This document shows, one piece after another, positions 16,493-24,743 of a stretch of DNA of 64,000 nucleotides (positions within the stretch are counted from its first letter, which is position 1; every line of letters starts with the position of its first letter). The notes beneath the pieces were generated by a model, which had not been told where the DNA came from, did not search any database, and saw nothing but the letters and a program-made list of their open reading frames with translations. The position numbers and the translations under genes were made by a program. The DNA comes from Verrucomicrobiaceae bacterium (lineage in GTDB: Bacteria > Verrucomicrobiota > Verrucomicrobiia > Verrucomicrobiales > Verrucomicrobiaceae): the NCBI GenBank assembly GCA_016795365.1, contig JAEUHN010000053.1, positions 60,099 to 124,098 on the forward strand. Reading direction: 5' to 3'.

Positions 16493-16777
16493 ATGAAAAA
16501 CTTGTTTGACGTTATCAAAACAATTCATCTGACCGAGAAGGCTACTGTTCTAGGTGAGAATAACAACGAGTATGTTTTCAAAGTTGATAGTCGGGCGACG
16601 AGGCCCGAGATCAGAGAGGCTGTGAAGCAGCTTTTTGGCAAAACCGTGCTCGCCGTAAGAACCTGCAACTATGCTGGAAAGAACAGGCACAGGGGAAACT
16701 CCAAGCCTGGGAGAGACTCTCACTGGAAGAAGGCTGTTGTAAAGTTGAAAGCCGGAGAGCGCATTGATCTTGTGTAA
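16493..16777 (+). CDS. rplW: 50S ribosomal protein L23
   Basis: The protein has 94 residues and starts two bases after the rplD stop, so translational coupling is likely. It shows the L23 patterns HLTEKATVLGENNNEYVFKV and RPEIREAVKQLFGKTVLAV. L23 forms part of the exit-tunnel rim where trigger factor and SRP dock. The length is normal. Confidence 0.97.
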   Translation: MKNLFDVIKTIHLTEKATVLGENNNEYVFKVDSRATRPEIREAVKQLFGKTVLAVRTCNYAGKNRHRGNSKPGRDSHWKKAVVKLKAGERIDLV

Positions 16778-16802
16778 GAGGCCACATTAGCTGAATTGAC
16801 AT

Positions 16803-17639
16803 ATGGCACTAAAGACATTTAATCCAACAACGCCTTCAAACCGCTATAAGCAGTTACCTGCCTTCGATGAAATCACGAAGAGCACGCCGGAGCGTAGTCT
16901 CACTGTAGCTCTAAGAAAGTCAGGTGGGCGCAATAACACTGGGCGAATTACGTGCCGCCACATGGGCGGTGGCCATCGCCGTCGTTATCGGATCATCGAC
17001 TTCAAACGGAATCGTCATGACTCTGCCGCAACAGTTATCGGAATCGAATACGATCCAAACAGGTCTGCTCGAATTGCACTGATTCAGTATGCCGATGGGG
17101 TGAAGAGCTACATCTTGGCGCCGGTGGGATTGAGCGTTGGGGCGACGGTTAAGTCCGGAGTTGATGTTGCGCCTGAGGTGGGAAACGCCCTTCCGCTCGC
17201 CAACATCCCGCTGGGGACTCTCATCCACAACATCGAGTTGAATCCAGGTAGGGGTGGCGTGGTTGCGCGTGCAGCAGGCCAGGAAGCTATTTTGTCGAAC
17301 CGAGAAGGCGACTACGCCCTCGTTAAAATGCCCTCGGGAGAGATCAGAAAGATTTTGGGGCGCTGTTACGCAACAATCGGCAAGGTTGGCAACGTTGACC
17401 ATATGAACGTTGTCAGCGGTAAGGCTGGTCGCTCGCGTTGGTTGGGTATCAGACCCACAGTCCGTGGTATGTGCATGAATCCCATTGATCATCCAAACGG
17501 TGGTGGTGAGGGTCGAAGCAAGTCAGGCGGTGGGCGTCAGCATCTCCTCAGCCCTTGGGGCCATGCAAAAGGCCAGAAAACCCGGAATCCCAATAAGCCG
17601 TCTGGCAAACTCATCGTTCAAACTCGCAAGGGTAAGTAA
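16803..17639 (+). CDS. rplB: 50S ribosomal protein L2
   Basis: The protein has 278 residues and starts [19 protein letters not shown]. It shows [21 protein letters not shown] and [21 protein letters not shown]. The catalytic-centre region reads [10 protein letters not shown]; the first His, equivalent to E. coli His229, is kept, whereas the second His of the common DHPHGGG motif is Asn here. L2 is required for subunit joining and peptidyl transfer. It lies 25 bp after rplW, the usual order. Confidence 0.99.
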   Translation: MALKTFNPTTPSNRYKQLPAFDEITKSTPERSLTVALRKSGGRNNTGRITCRHMGGGHRRRYRIIDFKRNRHDSAATVIGIEYDPNRSARIALIQYADGVKSYILAPVGLSVGATVKSGVDVAPEVGNALPLANIPLGTLIHNIELNPGRGGVVARAAGQEAILSNREGDYALVKMPSGEIRKILGRCYATIGKVGNVDHMNVVSGKAGRSRWLGIRPTVRGMCMNPIDHPNGGGEGRSKSGGGRQHLLSPWGHAKGQKTRNPNKPSGKLIVQTRKGK

Positions 17640-17656
17640 CAGTCCTCACTAAAATT

Positions 17657-17935
17657 ATGGGTAGATCACTGAAAAAAGGGCCTTTCCTTAGCCAGAAACT
17701 GCTGGCAAAAGTCGACAAGGCGAACGAGGCGAAGCAGAAAAAGCCTATCAAAACATGGTCCAGAGCATCCATGATTACGCCAGACCTTGTTGGCCACACT
17801 TTCCTGGTGCACAACGGCAAAGATTTCGTCAGCGTTCATGCCACGGAGAACATGGTAGGCCATAAGTTGGGCGAATTTTCCCCAACTCGGGTGTTCAAGG
17901 CTCACGGGGCTCATACGGCTAAGGTCTCGAAATAG
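17657..17935 (+). CDS. rpsS: 30S ribosomal protein S19
   Basis: The protein has 92 residues and starts [19 protein letters not shown]. It contains [20 protein letters not shown] and the C-terminal [16 protein letters not shown] that contacts 16S rRNA in the head. Length and position after rplB are normal. The next gene is unexpected, because rplV is displaced by an unrelated gene of about 760 bp. Confidence 0.99.
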   Translation: MGRSLKKGPFLSQKLLAKVDKANEAKQKKPIKTWSRASMITPDLVGHTFLVHNGKDFVSVHATENMVGHKLGEFSPTRVFKAHGAHTAKVSK

Positions 17936-17954
17936 TTATTTCTCGGTTCGTCTC

Positions 17955-18716
17955 ATGTCACGCTGCTTTCCATCAATGGCATACGTCGCGATGCAGTTCT
18001 GCACCGTGGTGGGCACTGCATGGGCTCAGGCACCAGGTGATCTCGAGGTGAATGAGATGAGGTTGAATTTGGCCGCTTCCGTGGACCGAGTCCAAAACCT
18101 CCAGTCCCAGCTCGACTTGACACGTCGACAGGTAACTGCACTGACAGATACTGTCACAAGGCTTCAGACACAGCTGACGTCTGCAAAGGGAGAATTGGTG
18201 GGTGCTGAGAGCAAGCTTGAAGCGAGTTCACTCGCGGCAGGCACTGGTTCTGACAGTGGTTCGAAAGAAAAGGTCCTCGGACTTCTTAGAGACTTGAAGG
18301 AAAGCAAAGATCAACTTTCAATGCTAACTTCGAAGTTTGACGAACTGCGGAACGCGGCATCGTCAACGGGCAATTTGGATGTAAAAGTTAGAGATATACT
18401 CAGCCGAGTTGATGCAACGGTCGAGCCACGACTTGGTGACCTTGGAGTCACTCGTAATAGTTCCGAACGGATTTCGTGCATTGCGTTTAATCCTGGTCTC
18501 GGAATTGGAGTGATCAGTAGTGGGTCGGGCTCAGGGCTCAGAAACGGTCTTACCATGGTGCTGAAAAGGCGTGACTCGGTGGTTGCCAGGGCAACGGTTG
18601 TCGATGCTCGGACTGCTGTGAGCGGTGTTGTAGTGACAGAGATTCTCGCCAAGGGCGCTGAACTCGGCGGAGTAGAGGGTTTGACGGCAGAAATTGATCA
18701 AGAACTTAAGAGGTAA
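17955..18716 (+). CDS. Exported coiled-coil protein inserted between rpsS and rplV
   Basis: The protein has 253 residues. The N-terminus looks like a signal peptide ending in AWAQA, with cleavage near residue 25, although the hydrophobic core is short. Residues about 35-95 are heptad-like with many Leu/Val and Gln/Thr (LQSQLDLTRRQVTALTD), and residues 103-140 add a second helical segment, so a coiled coil is likely. The last about 90 residues (ISCIAFNPGLGIGVISSGSG...VLKRRDSVVARATVVDARTAVSGVVV) look like a small beta domain, distantly reminiscent of MreC-like C-terminal domains. It sits 19 bp after rpsS and 16 bp before rplV on the same strand, so it is cotranscribed with ribosomal genes. I do not recognise the family. 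A role in envelope organisation is only a guess. Confidence 0.8.
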   Translation: MSRCFPSMAYVAMQFCTVVGTAWAQAPGDLEVNEMRLNLAASVDRVQNLQSQLDLTRRQVTALTDTVTRLQTQLTSAKGELVGAESKLEASSLAAGTGSDSGSKEKVLGLLRDLKESKDQLSMLTSKFDELRNAASSTGNLDVKVRDILSRVDATVEPRLGDLGVTRNSSERISCIAFNPGLGIGVISSGSGSGLRNGLTMVLKRRDSVVARATVVDARTAVSGVVVTEILAKGAELGGVEGLTAEIDQELKR

Positions 18717-18732
18717 AACGAAAGGATAATAT

Positions 18733-19131
18733 ATGGACGCAAAGGCAATTCATCGCTTCGCAAGAATCTCTCCCCAAAAGGCTCGCGAGGTCACAAGAGA
18801 GATTCAGGGAATGGATGTGAACAGCGCTTTGGCTGTTTTGAACTACACGCCAAAGAAGGCTGCGCTGCTCATCGGCAAGACTCTCCAGTCCGCCATCGCT
18901 AATGCGAACCACAATTACGAGATGGACGAAGAGACATTGTATGTGAAGTCCGCGACAGCTACAACAGGTCCATCACTCAAGCGAATCATGCCTCGTGCAC
19001 GAGGATCTGCTGCTCCCATCAAAAAGCGAATGTCACATATTACTGTGATTGTTTCCCAGCGCACTAAATCTGGGGACGATGGCGCCAAGGTGAATGTTGG
19101 CGCAAGCAAGGGCAAAGCTAAGAGCAAATAA
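18733..19131 (+). CDS. rplV: 50S ribosomal protein L22
   Basis: The protein has 132 residues, beginning MDAKAIHRFARISPQKAREV, preceded by AAAGGA. The tunnel hairpin is recognisable as GPSLKRIMPRARGSAAPIKKRMSHITV. The C-terminus is extended by a short Lys/Gly tail. It is the first ribosomal gene after the inserted coiled-coil gene and continues the S10 order with rpsC. Confidence 0.98.
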   Translation: MDAKAIHRFARISPQKAREVTREIQGMDVNSALAVLNYTPKKAALLIGKTLQSAIANANHNYEMDEETLYVKSATATTGPSLKRIMPRARGSAAPIKKRMSHITVIVSQRTKSGDDGAKVNVGASKGKAKSK

Positions 19132-19152
19132 CGTTTCCCAATATACCTTTTT

Positions 19153-19932
19153 ATGGGCCAAAAAGTAAATCCAATCGGTTTCCGACTCGCTGTTCAGAAG
19201 GACTGGCGTTCCAAGTGGTATGCTCCTGAGCGTGAATATACTGACTTCCTTCACAGCGACATTGAGGTTCGTAATTATCTCAAAACGAAATTGATGCAGG
19301 CTTCGATCGCGAAGATTGTCATTGAGCGCGCTTGGAATCTTGTTCGTGTTACCCTTCACACAGCCCGACCTGGTTTGGTAATCGGTCGTAAGGGGCAGGA
19401 GATTGACGTAATGAGTCAAAAGATCTCCGAGATGTGCGGAGGAAAGCAGGTCAAGATCGACATCTTTGAGATCAAGCAGCCTGAACTGGACGCCCAGCTC
19501 GTGGCTGAGACTGTCACCCAACAGCTTGAGCGAAGAATCTCCTTCCGCCGTGCGATGAAACGAGCCGTTCAGACCGCAATGGACATGGGAGCTGACGGAA
19601 TTCGAATTCGTGTCGCCGGACGCCTTGGCGGCGCTGACATTGCTCGGGCCGAGTGGTATCGCCAAGGGAAAGTTCCTCTTCAGACGCTGCGCATTCCACT
19701 CGATTATGGGTTTGCCGAAGCCAGGACCGTCTATGGAATCATTGGTGTGAAGGTCTGGATCAACAAGAGACCCGATCTAGACGGAAGCGCTGGCAAGTCG
19801 TCTGGCGAGCGTCGTGACAGGAGAGAGCGTCCGGGCGGAGGACGAGGAGCACCTCGGGGCAATCAGAGACGTGATCTCGGGCAGCAGCAGCCCAGATCGC
19901 CTGAAGCCCCCCCCACCACAGCAAACGAGTAA
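19153..19932 (+). CDS. rpsC: 30S ribosomal protein S3 with basic C-terminal extension
   Basis: The protein has 259 residues, longer than the typical 210-230. Conserved S3 sequence runs from [18 protein letters not shown] through the KH domain ([18 protein letters not shown]) to [16 protein letters not shown]. The extra tail of about 45 residues is rich in Arg, Gly, Gln and Pro and is probably disordered and RNA-binding. No Shine-Dalgarno is visible before the ATG, where ATATACCTTTTT precedes it. Confidence 0.98.
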   Translation: MGQKVNPIGFRLAVQKDWRSKWYAPEREYTDFLHSDIEVRNYLKTKLMQASIAKIVIERAWNLVRVTLHTARPGLVIGRKGQEIDVMSQKISEMCGGKQVKIDIFEIKQPELDAQLVAETVTQQLERRISFRRAMKRAVQTAMDMGADGIRIRVAGRLGGADIARAEWYRQGKVPLQTLRIPLDYGFAEARTVYGIIGVKVWINKRPDLDGSAGKSSGERRDRRERPGGGRGAPRGNQRRDLGQQQPRSPEAPPTTANE

Positions 19933-19962
19933 TATCAATTTCGGTAACGGTCGATCATTATT

Positions 19963-20379
19963 ATGGCATTACTACCCAGTAGAACGAAATACAGAAAATC
20001 GCAGCGTGGAAGCCGCAAGGGAGTCGCCTGTCGAGGTAACAAACTCGATTTTGGTGAGTTTGGCCTTCAGACGCTGGACAGGGGTTGGATCAAGAACAAT
20101 CAGATCGAAGCTTGCCGTGTCGCGATCACACGTTTCTTGAAGAGAAAGGGCAAGGTGTTCATTCGCATTTTCCCGCACAAGCCTGTCACTGCTCGTCCAC
20201 CGGAAACTCGTATGGGTAAGGGCAAGGGCGCACCTGAGTTCTGGGTGGCCGTTGTGTTGCCAGGCCACGTGTTGTTTGAGATTGCTGGTGTGACCGAGGT
20301 AACTGCCAAGGAAGCGTGCAGGTTGGCTGCATCTAAGCTTGGGCTGAGGACAAGGTTTCTAACCCGCCAGATGCACTAA
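19963..20379 (+). CDS. rplP: 50S ribosomal protein L16
   Basis: The protein has 138 residues and starts [16 protein letters not shown]. It carries [20 protein letters not shown] and the loop [21 protein letters not shown] that approaches the A-site tRNA elbow. L16 organises the A site late in 50S assembly. It lies 30 bp after rpsC in standard order; the upstream sequence is AT-rich without an SD. Confidence 0.98.
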   Translation: MALLPSRTKYRKSQRGSRKGVACRGNKLDFGEFGLQTLDRGWIKNNQIEACRVAITRFLKRKGKVFIRIFPHKPVTARPPETRMGKGKGAPEFWVAVVLPGHVLFEIAGVTEVTAKEACRLAASKLGLRTRFLTRQMH

Positions 20380-20407
20380 TTGCTGTAGCTTTTAAGCACT
20401 TTGTTTT

Positions 20408-20614
20408 ATGAAAATCCAAGAGATCAAAGAACTGACTGTTGAAGAGTTGAAGAAGCGTGGGAAAGAGCTTCGCGCTGAGGCGCTCGCACTTCGCATTCAG
20501 AAGGCAGCCGGCCAGCTTGAGAACCCGGCAAGGATCAGACTTATCAGACGTGAAGTTGCCCAAATTGAGACGGTGTTGACAGAGCGCCGAATGAGGGCCA
20601 AGGCAGGTGCTTAA
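20408..20614 (+). CDS. rpmC: 50S ribosomal protein L29
   Basis: The protein has 68 residues and shows the two-helix L29 pattern, MKIQEIKELTVEELKKRGKE and RIRLIRREVAQIETVLTER. It sits at the tunnel exit next to L23. Position between rplP and rpsQ is standard. The leader is AT-rich and lacks an SD sequence. Confidence 0.96.
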   Translation: MKIQEIKELTVEELKKRGKELRAEALALRIQKAAGQLENPARIRLIRREVAQIETVLTERRMRAKAGA

Positions 20615-20653
20615 TTGCAGTCAGATATTTAAAATCTAGCAATATTAAAATCA

Positions 20654-20926
20654 ATGAGTCAAGACCAACAACCCGAAACAACCATTGGCAAGGTGCGCAA
20701 GGTGCGCGTTGGCAAGGTAGTTTCGGCAAAAATGACAAAGACAGTCGTTGTGACTGTTGAGCGTCGTGTCCCGCATCCGAAGTTTAAGAAGATCGTTCGT
20801 AAGACATCGAAATTCTACGCTCATGATGAAGAGTCTGTCGCGAAAGAGGGAGATACCGTGGTGATCGAAGAGACACGTCCCCTGAGCAAACTCAAGCGGT
20901 GGATTGTGAAGGAAGTCAGATCTTGA
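20654..20926 (+). CDS. rpsQ: 30S ribosomal protein S17
   Basis: The protein has 90 residues. The OB-fold pattern is present as [20 protein letters not shown], then [19 protein letters not shown] and [12 protein letters not shown]17 is an early 30S assembly protein. The 39-base gap before the ATG is AT-rich and has no SD. Confidence 0.97.
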   Translation: MSQDQQPETTIGKVRKVRVGKVVSAKMTKTVVVTVERRVPHPKFKKIVRKTSKFYAHDEESVAKEGDTVVIEETRPLSKLKRWIVKEVRS

Positions 20927-20956
20927 TTCAGACAACAAAACGGAGGGATTAATAAA

Positions 20957-21325
20957 ATGCTTCAAATGGAATCAGAAATACCAGTGGCCGACAACACTGG
21001 TGCCAAAATGGCCGAAATGATCGGCGTGCTTGGAAGGAAAAATTCAAGGTTTGCCTATGTCGGAGACATCATCACTGCACACGTTCGTGAGTCTTCGCCA
21101 ACGGCTGCCGTGAAGAAGGGTGAGGTAGTTAGGGCCGTTGTGGTTCGTTCCGCTTTCCCGATCCGTCGTCCTGATGGTTCAACGCTGAAGTTTGATAAAA
21201 ACGCCATTGTCATCATCGACAAAGATAACAATCCTCGTGGAAGTCGAATCTTTGGCCCAGTTGCGCGTGAACTGAGAGATCGCAACTTTATGAAAATCGT
21301 CTCACTTGCTCCAGAGGTTCTATGA
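20957..21325 (+). CDS. rplN: 50S ribosomal protein L14
   Basis: The protein has 122 residues and starts [20 protein letters not shown]. It shows [19 protein letters not shown] and [24 protein letters not shown]14 lies at the subunit interface. A strong SD (GGAGG) precedes it, unlike several neighbours, and its TGA overlaps the rplX ATG. Confidence 0.98.
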   Translation: MLQMESEIPVADNTGAKMAEMIGVLGRKNSRFAYVGDIITAHVRESSPTAAVKKGEVVRAVVVRSAFPIRRPDGSTLKFDKNAIVIIDKDNNPRGSRIFGPVARELRDRNFMKIVSLAPEVL

Positions 21326-21609
21326 ATAAGCGCCCAAAAGTATTATTTCACGTAAAGAGAGGTGATTTGGTGGAAGTCACCACCGGAGACTATAAGGGTG
21401 TTCAGGGAACTATTTCCAAAGTGGTCACCAAGGTTTCGAAGGTGATAGTGGATGGGGTTCCCAAGGCGAAGAAGGCCGTAAGGCCATCGCAAGAGAGGCC
21501 TGAGGGTGGATTCATTGAAATTGAACGTAAAATTCACGTCTCTAACGTTAGAAAAGTGGAGAAGAAAGAAGCTCCGACAAAAAAATCATCTAAGCAAAAG
21601 ACGAAATGA
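21322..21609 (+). CDS. rplX: 50S ribosomal protein L24
   Basis: The protein has 95 residues, starting in an ATGA overlap with rplN, which implies coupled translation. The KOW motif is seen as [19 protein letters not shown], followed by [15 protein letters not shown]. The C-terminus is Lys-rich. L24 initiates 50S assembly. Confidence 0.97.
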   Translation: MNKRPKVLFHVKRGDLVEVTTGDYKGVQGTISKVVTKVSKVIVDGVPKAKKAVRPSQERPEGGFIEIERKIHVSNVRKVEKKEAPTKKSSKQKTK

Positions 21610-21677
21610 GCAGGCAATGGGCTAGTGTCCTAGACACATAAAATGTGTTTCGTGACCTGTCTCAAACAAATCATGAT

Positions 21678-22247
21678 ATGGAACCAGCATTAAAGACCCT
21701 CTACAAACAACTCATCCCTGAATTGAAGGCGCAATTGGGCATCAAGAATGTCCATCAGCTGCCCAAGATCGAGAAGATTGTTGTTAACTGTGGTATTGGA
21801 TCGCAATCAGATCGCAAGGCCGCAATGGAAGATGCGGTCAACGATGTAACAGCAATCACCGGCCAAAAGCCTGTGGTGGCGAAGTCAAAAATCGCGATCG
21901 CAAACTTTAAACTGCGCGCAGGTGAGCCTGTTGGAGTAAAAGTCACTCTGCGTGGAGACCGTATGTATGATTTCATGCTGAGGTTGGTCAGAACAGCAAT
22001 CCCAAGGATACGAGATTTCAGAGGAGTTTCCCCTCGCGCGTTTGATGGACGGGGCAACTACACCCTTGGTATTAGCGACCAATCGATTTTTCCAGAGATT
22101 GAATTGGATAAGGTCAAGCGAACCCTTGGTTTCGACATCACCTTTGTGACCAATTCGGACGATGACAAGGCAAGGGCGTTGTTGAAAGCTCTTGGAATGC
22201 CATTTAGAGAGAGAATTCAGAGGGAAGTCAAAAAAGCTGAAGCTTGA
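21678..22247 (+). CDS. rplE: 50S ribosomal protein L5
   Basis: The protein has about 189 residues from the ATG at 21678 (MEPALKTLYKQLIPEL); the longer frame from 21645 adds residues not found in the family. Conserved parts are EKIVVNCGIG, KPVVAKSKIAIANFKLRAGE and RDFRGVSPRAFDGRGNYTLG. L5 binds 5S rRNA in the central protuberance. In most spc operons rpsN follows, but here only 52 bases separate rplE from rpsH. Confidence 0.97.
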   Translation: MEPALKTLYKQLIPELKAQLGIKNVHQLPKIEKIVVNCGIGSQSDRKAAMEDAVNDVTAITGQKPVVAKSKIAIANFKLRAGEPVGVKVTLRGDRMYDFMLRLVRTAIPRIRDFRGVSPRAFDGRGNYTLGISDQSIFPEIELDKVKRTLGFDITFVTNSDDDKARALLKALGMPFRERIQREVKKAEA

Positions 22248-22299
22248 GACCATCCGCCAAGTGAAAAGACAAGTTCGTCCAAAGTGATAATATAGCGTC

Positions 22300-22692
22300 A
22301 TGACAGATCCAATTGCAGATTTTCTTACCCGCATTCGAAACGGATGCAGTGCCAGACTTCCAGAGATCACGGCACCATATTCAAAGATCAAGGGGGAGAT
22401 TAGCCGTATCCTGATGGAAGAAGGGTATATATGGGGCTATGAGGTTGACACGAAGTCTGCAAGGCATCCCGAGCTGAGACTGCGCTTGAAGTATCACAAT
22501 AAGGTTCCTGTCATCAGAAACTTGAAGCGCGTTAGCAAACCTGGACTGCGCAACTATGTGGGGGCTGATAGCATTCCGCGTGTGTTGGGTGGACTTGGAA
22601 TCAGCATTATCTCCACATCAAAAGGCATCTTGACGGGCGCGAAGGCCCGGAAGCAACGTGCTGGCGGTGAGTTCATTGCCACCGTTTGGTAA
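22300..22692 (+). CDS. rpsH: 30S ribosomal protein S8
   Basis: The protein has 130 residues and starts MTDPIADFLTRIRNGCSARL. It contains RNLKRVSKPGLRNYVGADSI and the C-terminal GISIISTSKGILTGAKARKQ, which binds helix 21 of 16S rRNA. In E. coli S8 represses the spc operon; no such target is identified here. It directly follows rplE, without rpsN. Confidence 0.98.
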   Translation: MTDPIADFLTRIRNGCSARLPEITAPYSKIKGEISRILMEEGYIWGYEVDTKSARHPELRLRLKYHNKVPVIRNLKRVSKPGLRNYVGADSIPRVLGGLGISIISTSKGILTGAKARKQRAGGEFIATVW

Positions 22693-22718
22693 ACATCAAT
22701 TTTAACGTCTTAAATCGT

Positions 22719-23258
22719 ATGTCTCGTGTTGGTAAACAGCCGGTTACAATTCCCCCCAAGGTTGCCTTAAAGATTGGTGAAGGCAGGCTCGTCGCAGTTG
22801 AGGGGCCCAAAGGTAAGCTCCAGTGGGCGCTGCCATCTGGCATTAATCTCAAAATCGACGGCAATGTAGTCTCGATTGCTCGTGAGAACGAGGAAAGGAC
22901 CACTCGCGCCATGCACGGGACTTCGCAGCGGCTTATTAGCAACATGGTCAAAGGAGTAAGTGAGGGGTTCAAGAGAGATCTTGAGATTCAGGGGGTAGGT
23001 TTTCGTGCAGCCGTTAAGGGCAATTTTATTGACCTTAGTCTCGGGCAATCTCATCCGAGATTGCACCCGATTCCCGATGGTCTGAAGGTCGTGGTGACTG
23101 ACAACACAAAGATCTCTATCGAGGGTATCGATAAGCAGAAGGTCGGTCAACTTGCAGCTGACATCAGAGCATACTATCCACCGGAGCCTTACAAGGGCAA
23201 GGGTGTCCGATATGCTGGAGAGCATGTCCGGCGCAAGGCAGGGAAGAGTGTTAAGTAA
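22719..23258 (+). CDS. rplF: 50S ribosomal protein L6
   Basis: The protein has 179 residues from the ATG at 22719 (MSRVGKQPVTIPPKV). Both L6 repeats are present, and the C-terminal signature reads PPEPYKGKGVRYAGEHVRRKAGK. A TTG 11 codons upstream would overlap rpsH and is not preferred. The leader is AT-rich with no SD. Confidence 0.98.
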   Translation: MSRVGKQPVTIPPKVALKIGEGRLVAVEGPKGKLQWALPSGINLKIDGNVVSIARENEERTTRAMHGTSQRLISNMVKGVSEGFKRDLEIQGVGFRAAVKGNFIDLSLGQSHPRLHPIPDGLKVVVTDNTKISIEGIDKQKVGQLAADIRAYYPPEPYKGKGVRYAGEHVRRKAGKSVK

Positions 23259-23276
23259 TTTTCAATATTTGTATTT

Positions 23277-23633
23277 ATGGCTACAGTTGACCGAAAAGAA
23301 GTCAGAAAGAGGATTCACAAGAGAATCCGTCGCAAGCTTTCTGGTAGCTCTGAGAGACCGCGTTTGTCTGTCTATTTCTCCAACGTAAATGTCTATGCTC
23401 AATTGATCGATGACGACAAGCGCATTACCCTTTGTGCTGCATCTACTATCGAGAAAGACCAAGGACCTCAACGGGCCAACATTGAGTCTGCAGTTCGAAT
23501 TGGCAAGCTCGTAGCCGAGCGCGCAATCTCCAAGGGTATCTCAGCAGTGGTGTTTGACCGCGCCGGATTTACATACCATGGCAAAGTGAAGGCATTGGCT
23601 GACGCTGCTCGCGAAGCTGGACTCAAATTCTAA
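23277..23633 (+). CDS. rplR: 50S ribosomal protein L18
   Basis: The protein has 118 residues and starts [21 protein letters not shown], the basic 5S rRNA-binding arm. It continues with [20 protein letters not shown] and ends [26 protein letters not shown]. Length and position are normal. The sequence before the ATG, CAATATTTGTATTT, has no SD. Confidence 0.98.
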   Translation: MATVDRKEVRKRIHKRIRRKLSGSSERPRLSVYFSNVNVYAQLIDDDKRITLCAASTIEKDQGPQRANIESAVRIGKLVAERAISKGISAVVFDRAGFTYHGKVKALADAAREAGLKF

Positions 23634-23646
23634 CCACCACAAATAC

Positions 23647-24180
23647 ATGGCTGAAGCAGGAAGCAATAACAACGATCGTTCTTCGGGAAGAAGCGACGAC
23701 ACTTCGAACTACGTCGAGAAAGTCGTTCACATCAATCGTTGTGCCAAAGTAGTTAAAGGGGGGCGCAGGTTTAGCTTCAGTGCTCTCGTCGTCACTGGCG
23801 ACCGCCGTGGCTCGATTGGAATTGGATTTGGTAAGGCGAACGAGGTCGCGGATGCGATCAAGAAGGCGACAGAAGCCTCCAAGAAGGATCAGATCAAAGT
23901 GAACCTCAAAGATGCCACTATTCCTCATGAGACGGTGGGTCGGCATTGCGGTGGGCATATCATTTTGCGTCCGGCAGCACCTGGAACTGGGGTGATTGCT
24001 GGTGGTGGTGCTCGTGCTGTGCTTGAGGCAGCAGGCGTGAAGGATATCCTTGCGAAATCTCTTGGCTCAAGCAATCCTGCAAACGTGGTTAAGGCTACGA
24101 TTGGAGCGTTGCAATCTCTTCGCCTCTCGGATGATATTTTCGCTGCCCGAGGCAAAAGAAAGGTAGAGAAGGCGAGCTGA
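23647..24180 (+). CDS. rpsE: 30S ribosomal protein S5
   Basis: The protein has 177 residues. The S5 RNA-binding motif is [20 protein letters not shown], with [20 protein letters not shown] and [20 protein letters not shown] following. The N-terminus is longer and Ser/Asn-rich. In many bacteria rpmD follows rpsE, but only 39 bases separate it from rplO here. Confidence 0.98.
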   Translation: MAEAGSNNNDRSSGRSDDTSNYVEKVVHINRCAKVVKGGRRFSFSALVVTGDRRGSIGIGFGKANEVADAIKKATEASKKDQIKVNLKDATIPHETVGRHCGGHIILRPAAPGTGVIAGGGARAVLEAAGVKDILAKSLGSSNPANVVKATIGALQSLRLSDDIFAARGKRKVEKAS

Positions 24181-24219
24181 AGACAGTTCGATTTGGATGT
24201 TTAAAAAAGTTTTAAAGTT

Positions 24220-24666
24220 ATGAGACTTCACGATGTAAAGCCAGTTCCGGGATCAGTTAAGCGTCGCAAGCGTGTGGGCTGTGGTGAGAGTTCAGGTCAC
24301 GGCAAGACCTCAACAAGGGGTAACAAGGGGCAGCGGGCTCGTTCTGGTGCAGGAATCAGGCTCGGTTTTGAGGGCGGTCAAATGCCCCTCCATCGCCGCC
24401 TCCCCAAGAAGGGCTTTAGCAATGCGGGCTTCAAAGATAAGATTGCGATTCTCAACGTGTCCCAACTCAATGTCTTCGAAGACGGTGCTGAGGTAAATGA
24501 GGCATCGCTGCGCGCACGTCGCTTGGTTCGCGGTCAGGTGGATGCAATCAAGATCCTTGGTGACGGCGAGCTTACAAAGAAGCTCGTTGTGTCCATCGAT
24601 AAGGTGAGCGCCTCAGCGAAGGATAAGATCGAGAAGGCAGGTGGCTCTGTTTCTGTCACTGTTTAG
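24220..24666 (+). CDS. rplO: 50S ribosomal protein L15
   Basis: The protein has 148 residues, starting MRLHDVKPVPGSVKRRKRVG, with the extended loop GHGKTSTRGNKGQRARSG and the pattern GFEGGQMPLHRRLPKKGF. L15 is a late 50S assembly protein. The ATG follows TTTAAAAAAGTTTTAAAGTT, an A/T-only leader without an SD. A terminator-like hairpin lies between it and secY. Confidence 0.98.
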   Translation: MRLHDVKPVPGSVKRRKRVGCGESSGHGKTSTRGNKGQRARSGAGIRLGFEGGQMPLHRRLPKKGFSNAGFKDKIAILNVSQLNVFEDGAEVNEASLRARRLVRGQVDAIKILGDGELTKKLVVSIDKVSASAKDKIEKAGGSVSVTV

Positions 24667-24682
24667 TGAGAATTGGTCTTCG

Positions 24683-24729
24683 ACGGCGGGGTGCATGCGG
24701 AATTTCCGCCTGTGTCCTGCCGTTTTAAT
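24683..24729 (+). terminator. Attenuator-like hairpin between rplO and secY
   Basis: ACGGCGGGG (24683-24691) can pair with TCCTGCCGT (24715-24723) over nine positions including two G-U pairs. An inner hairpin, GCGGAA with TTCCGC, lies within. TTTAATTTA follows. It would fit a partial terminator lowering secY-map expression relative to the ribosomal genes. Confidence 0.5.
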
Positions 24730-24743
24730 TTACCTCTAAAATT

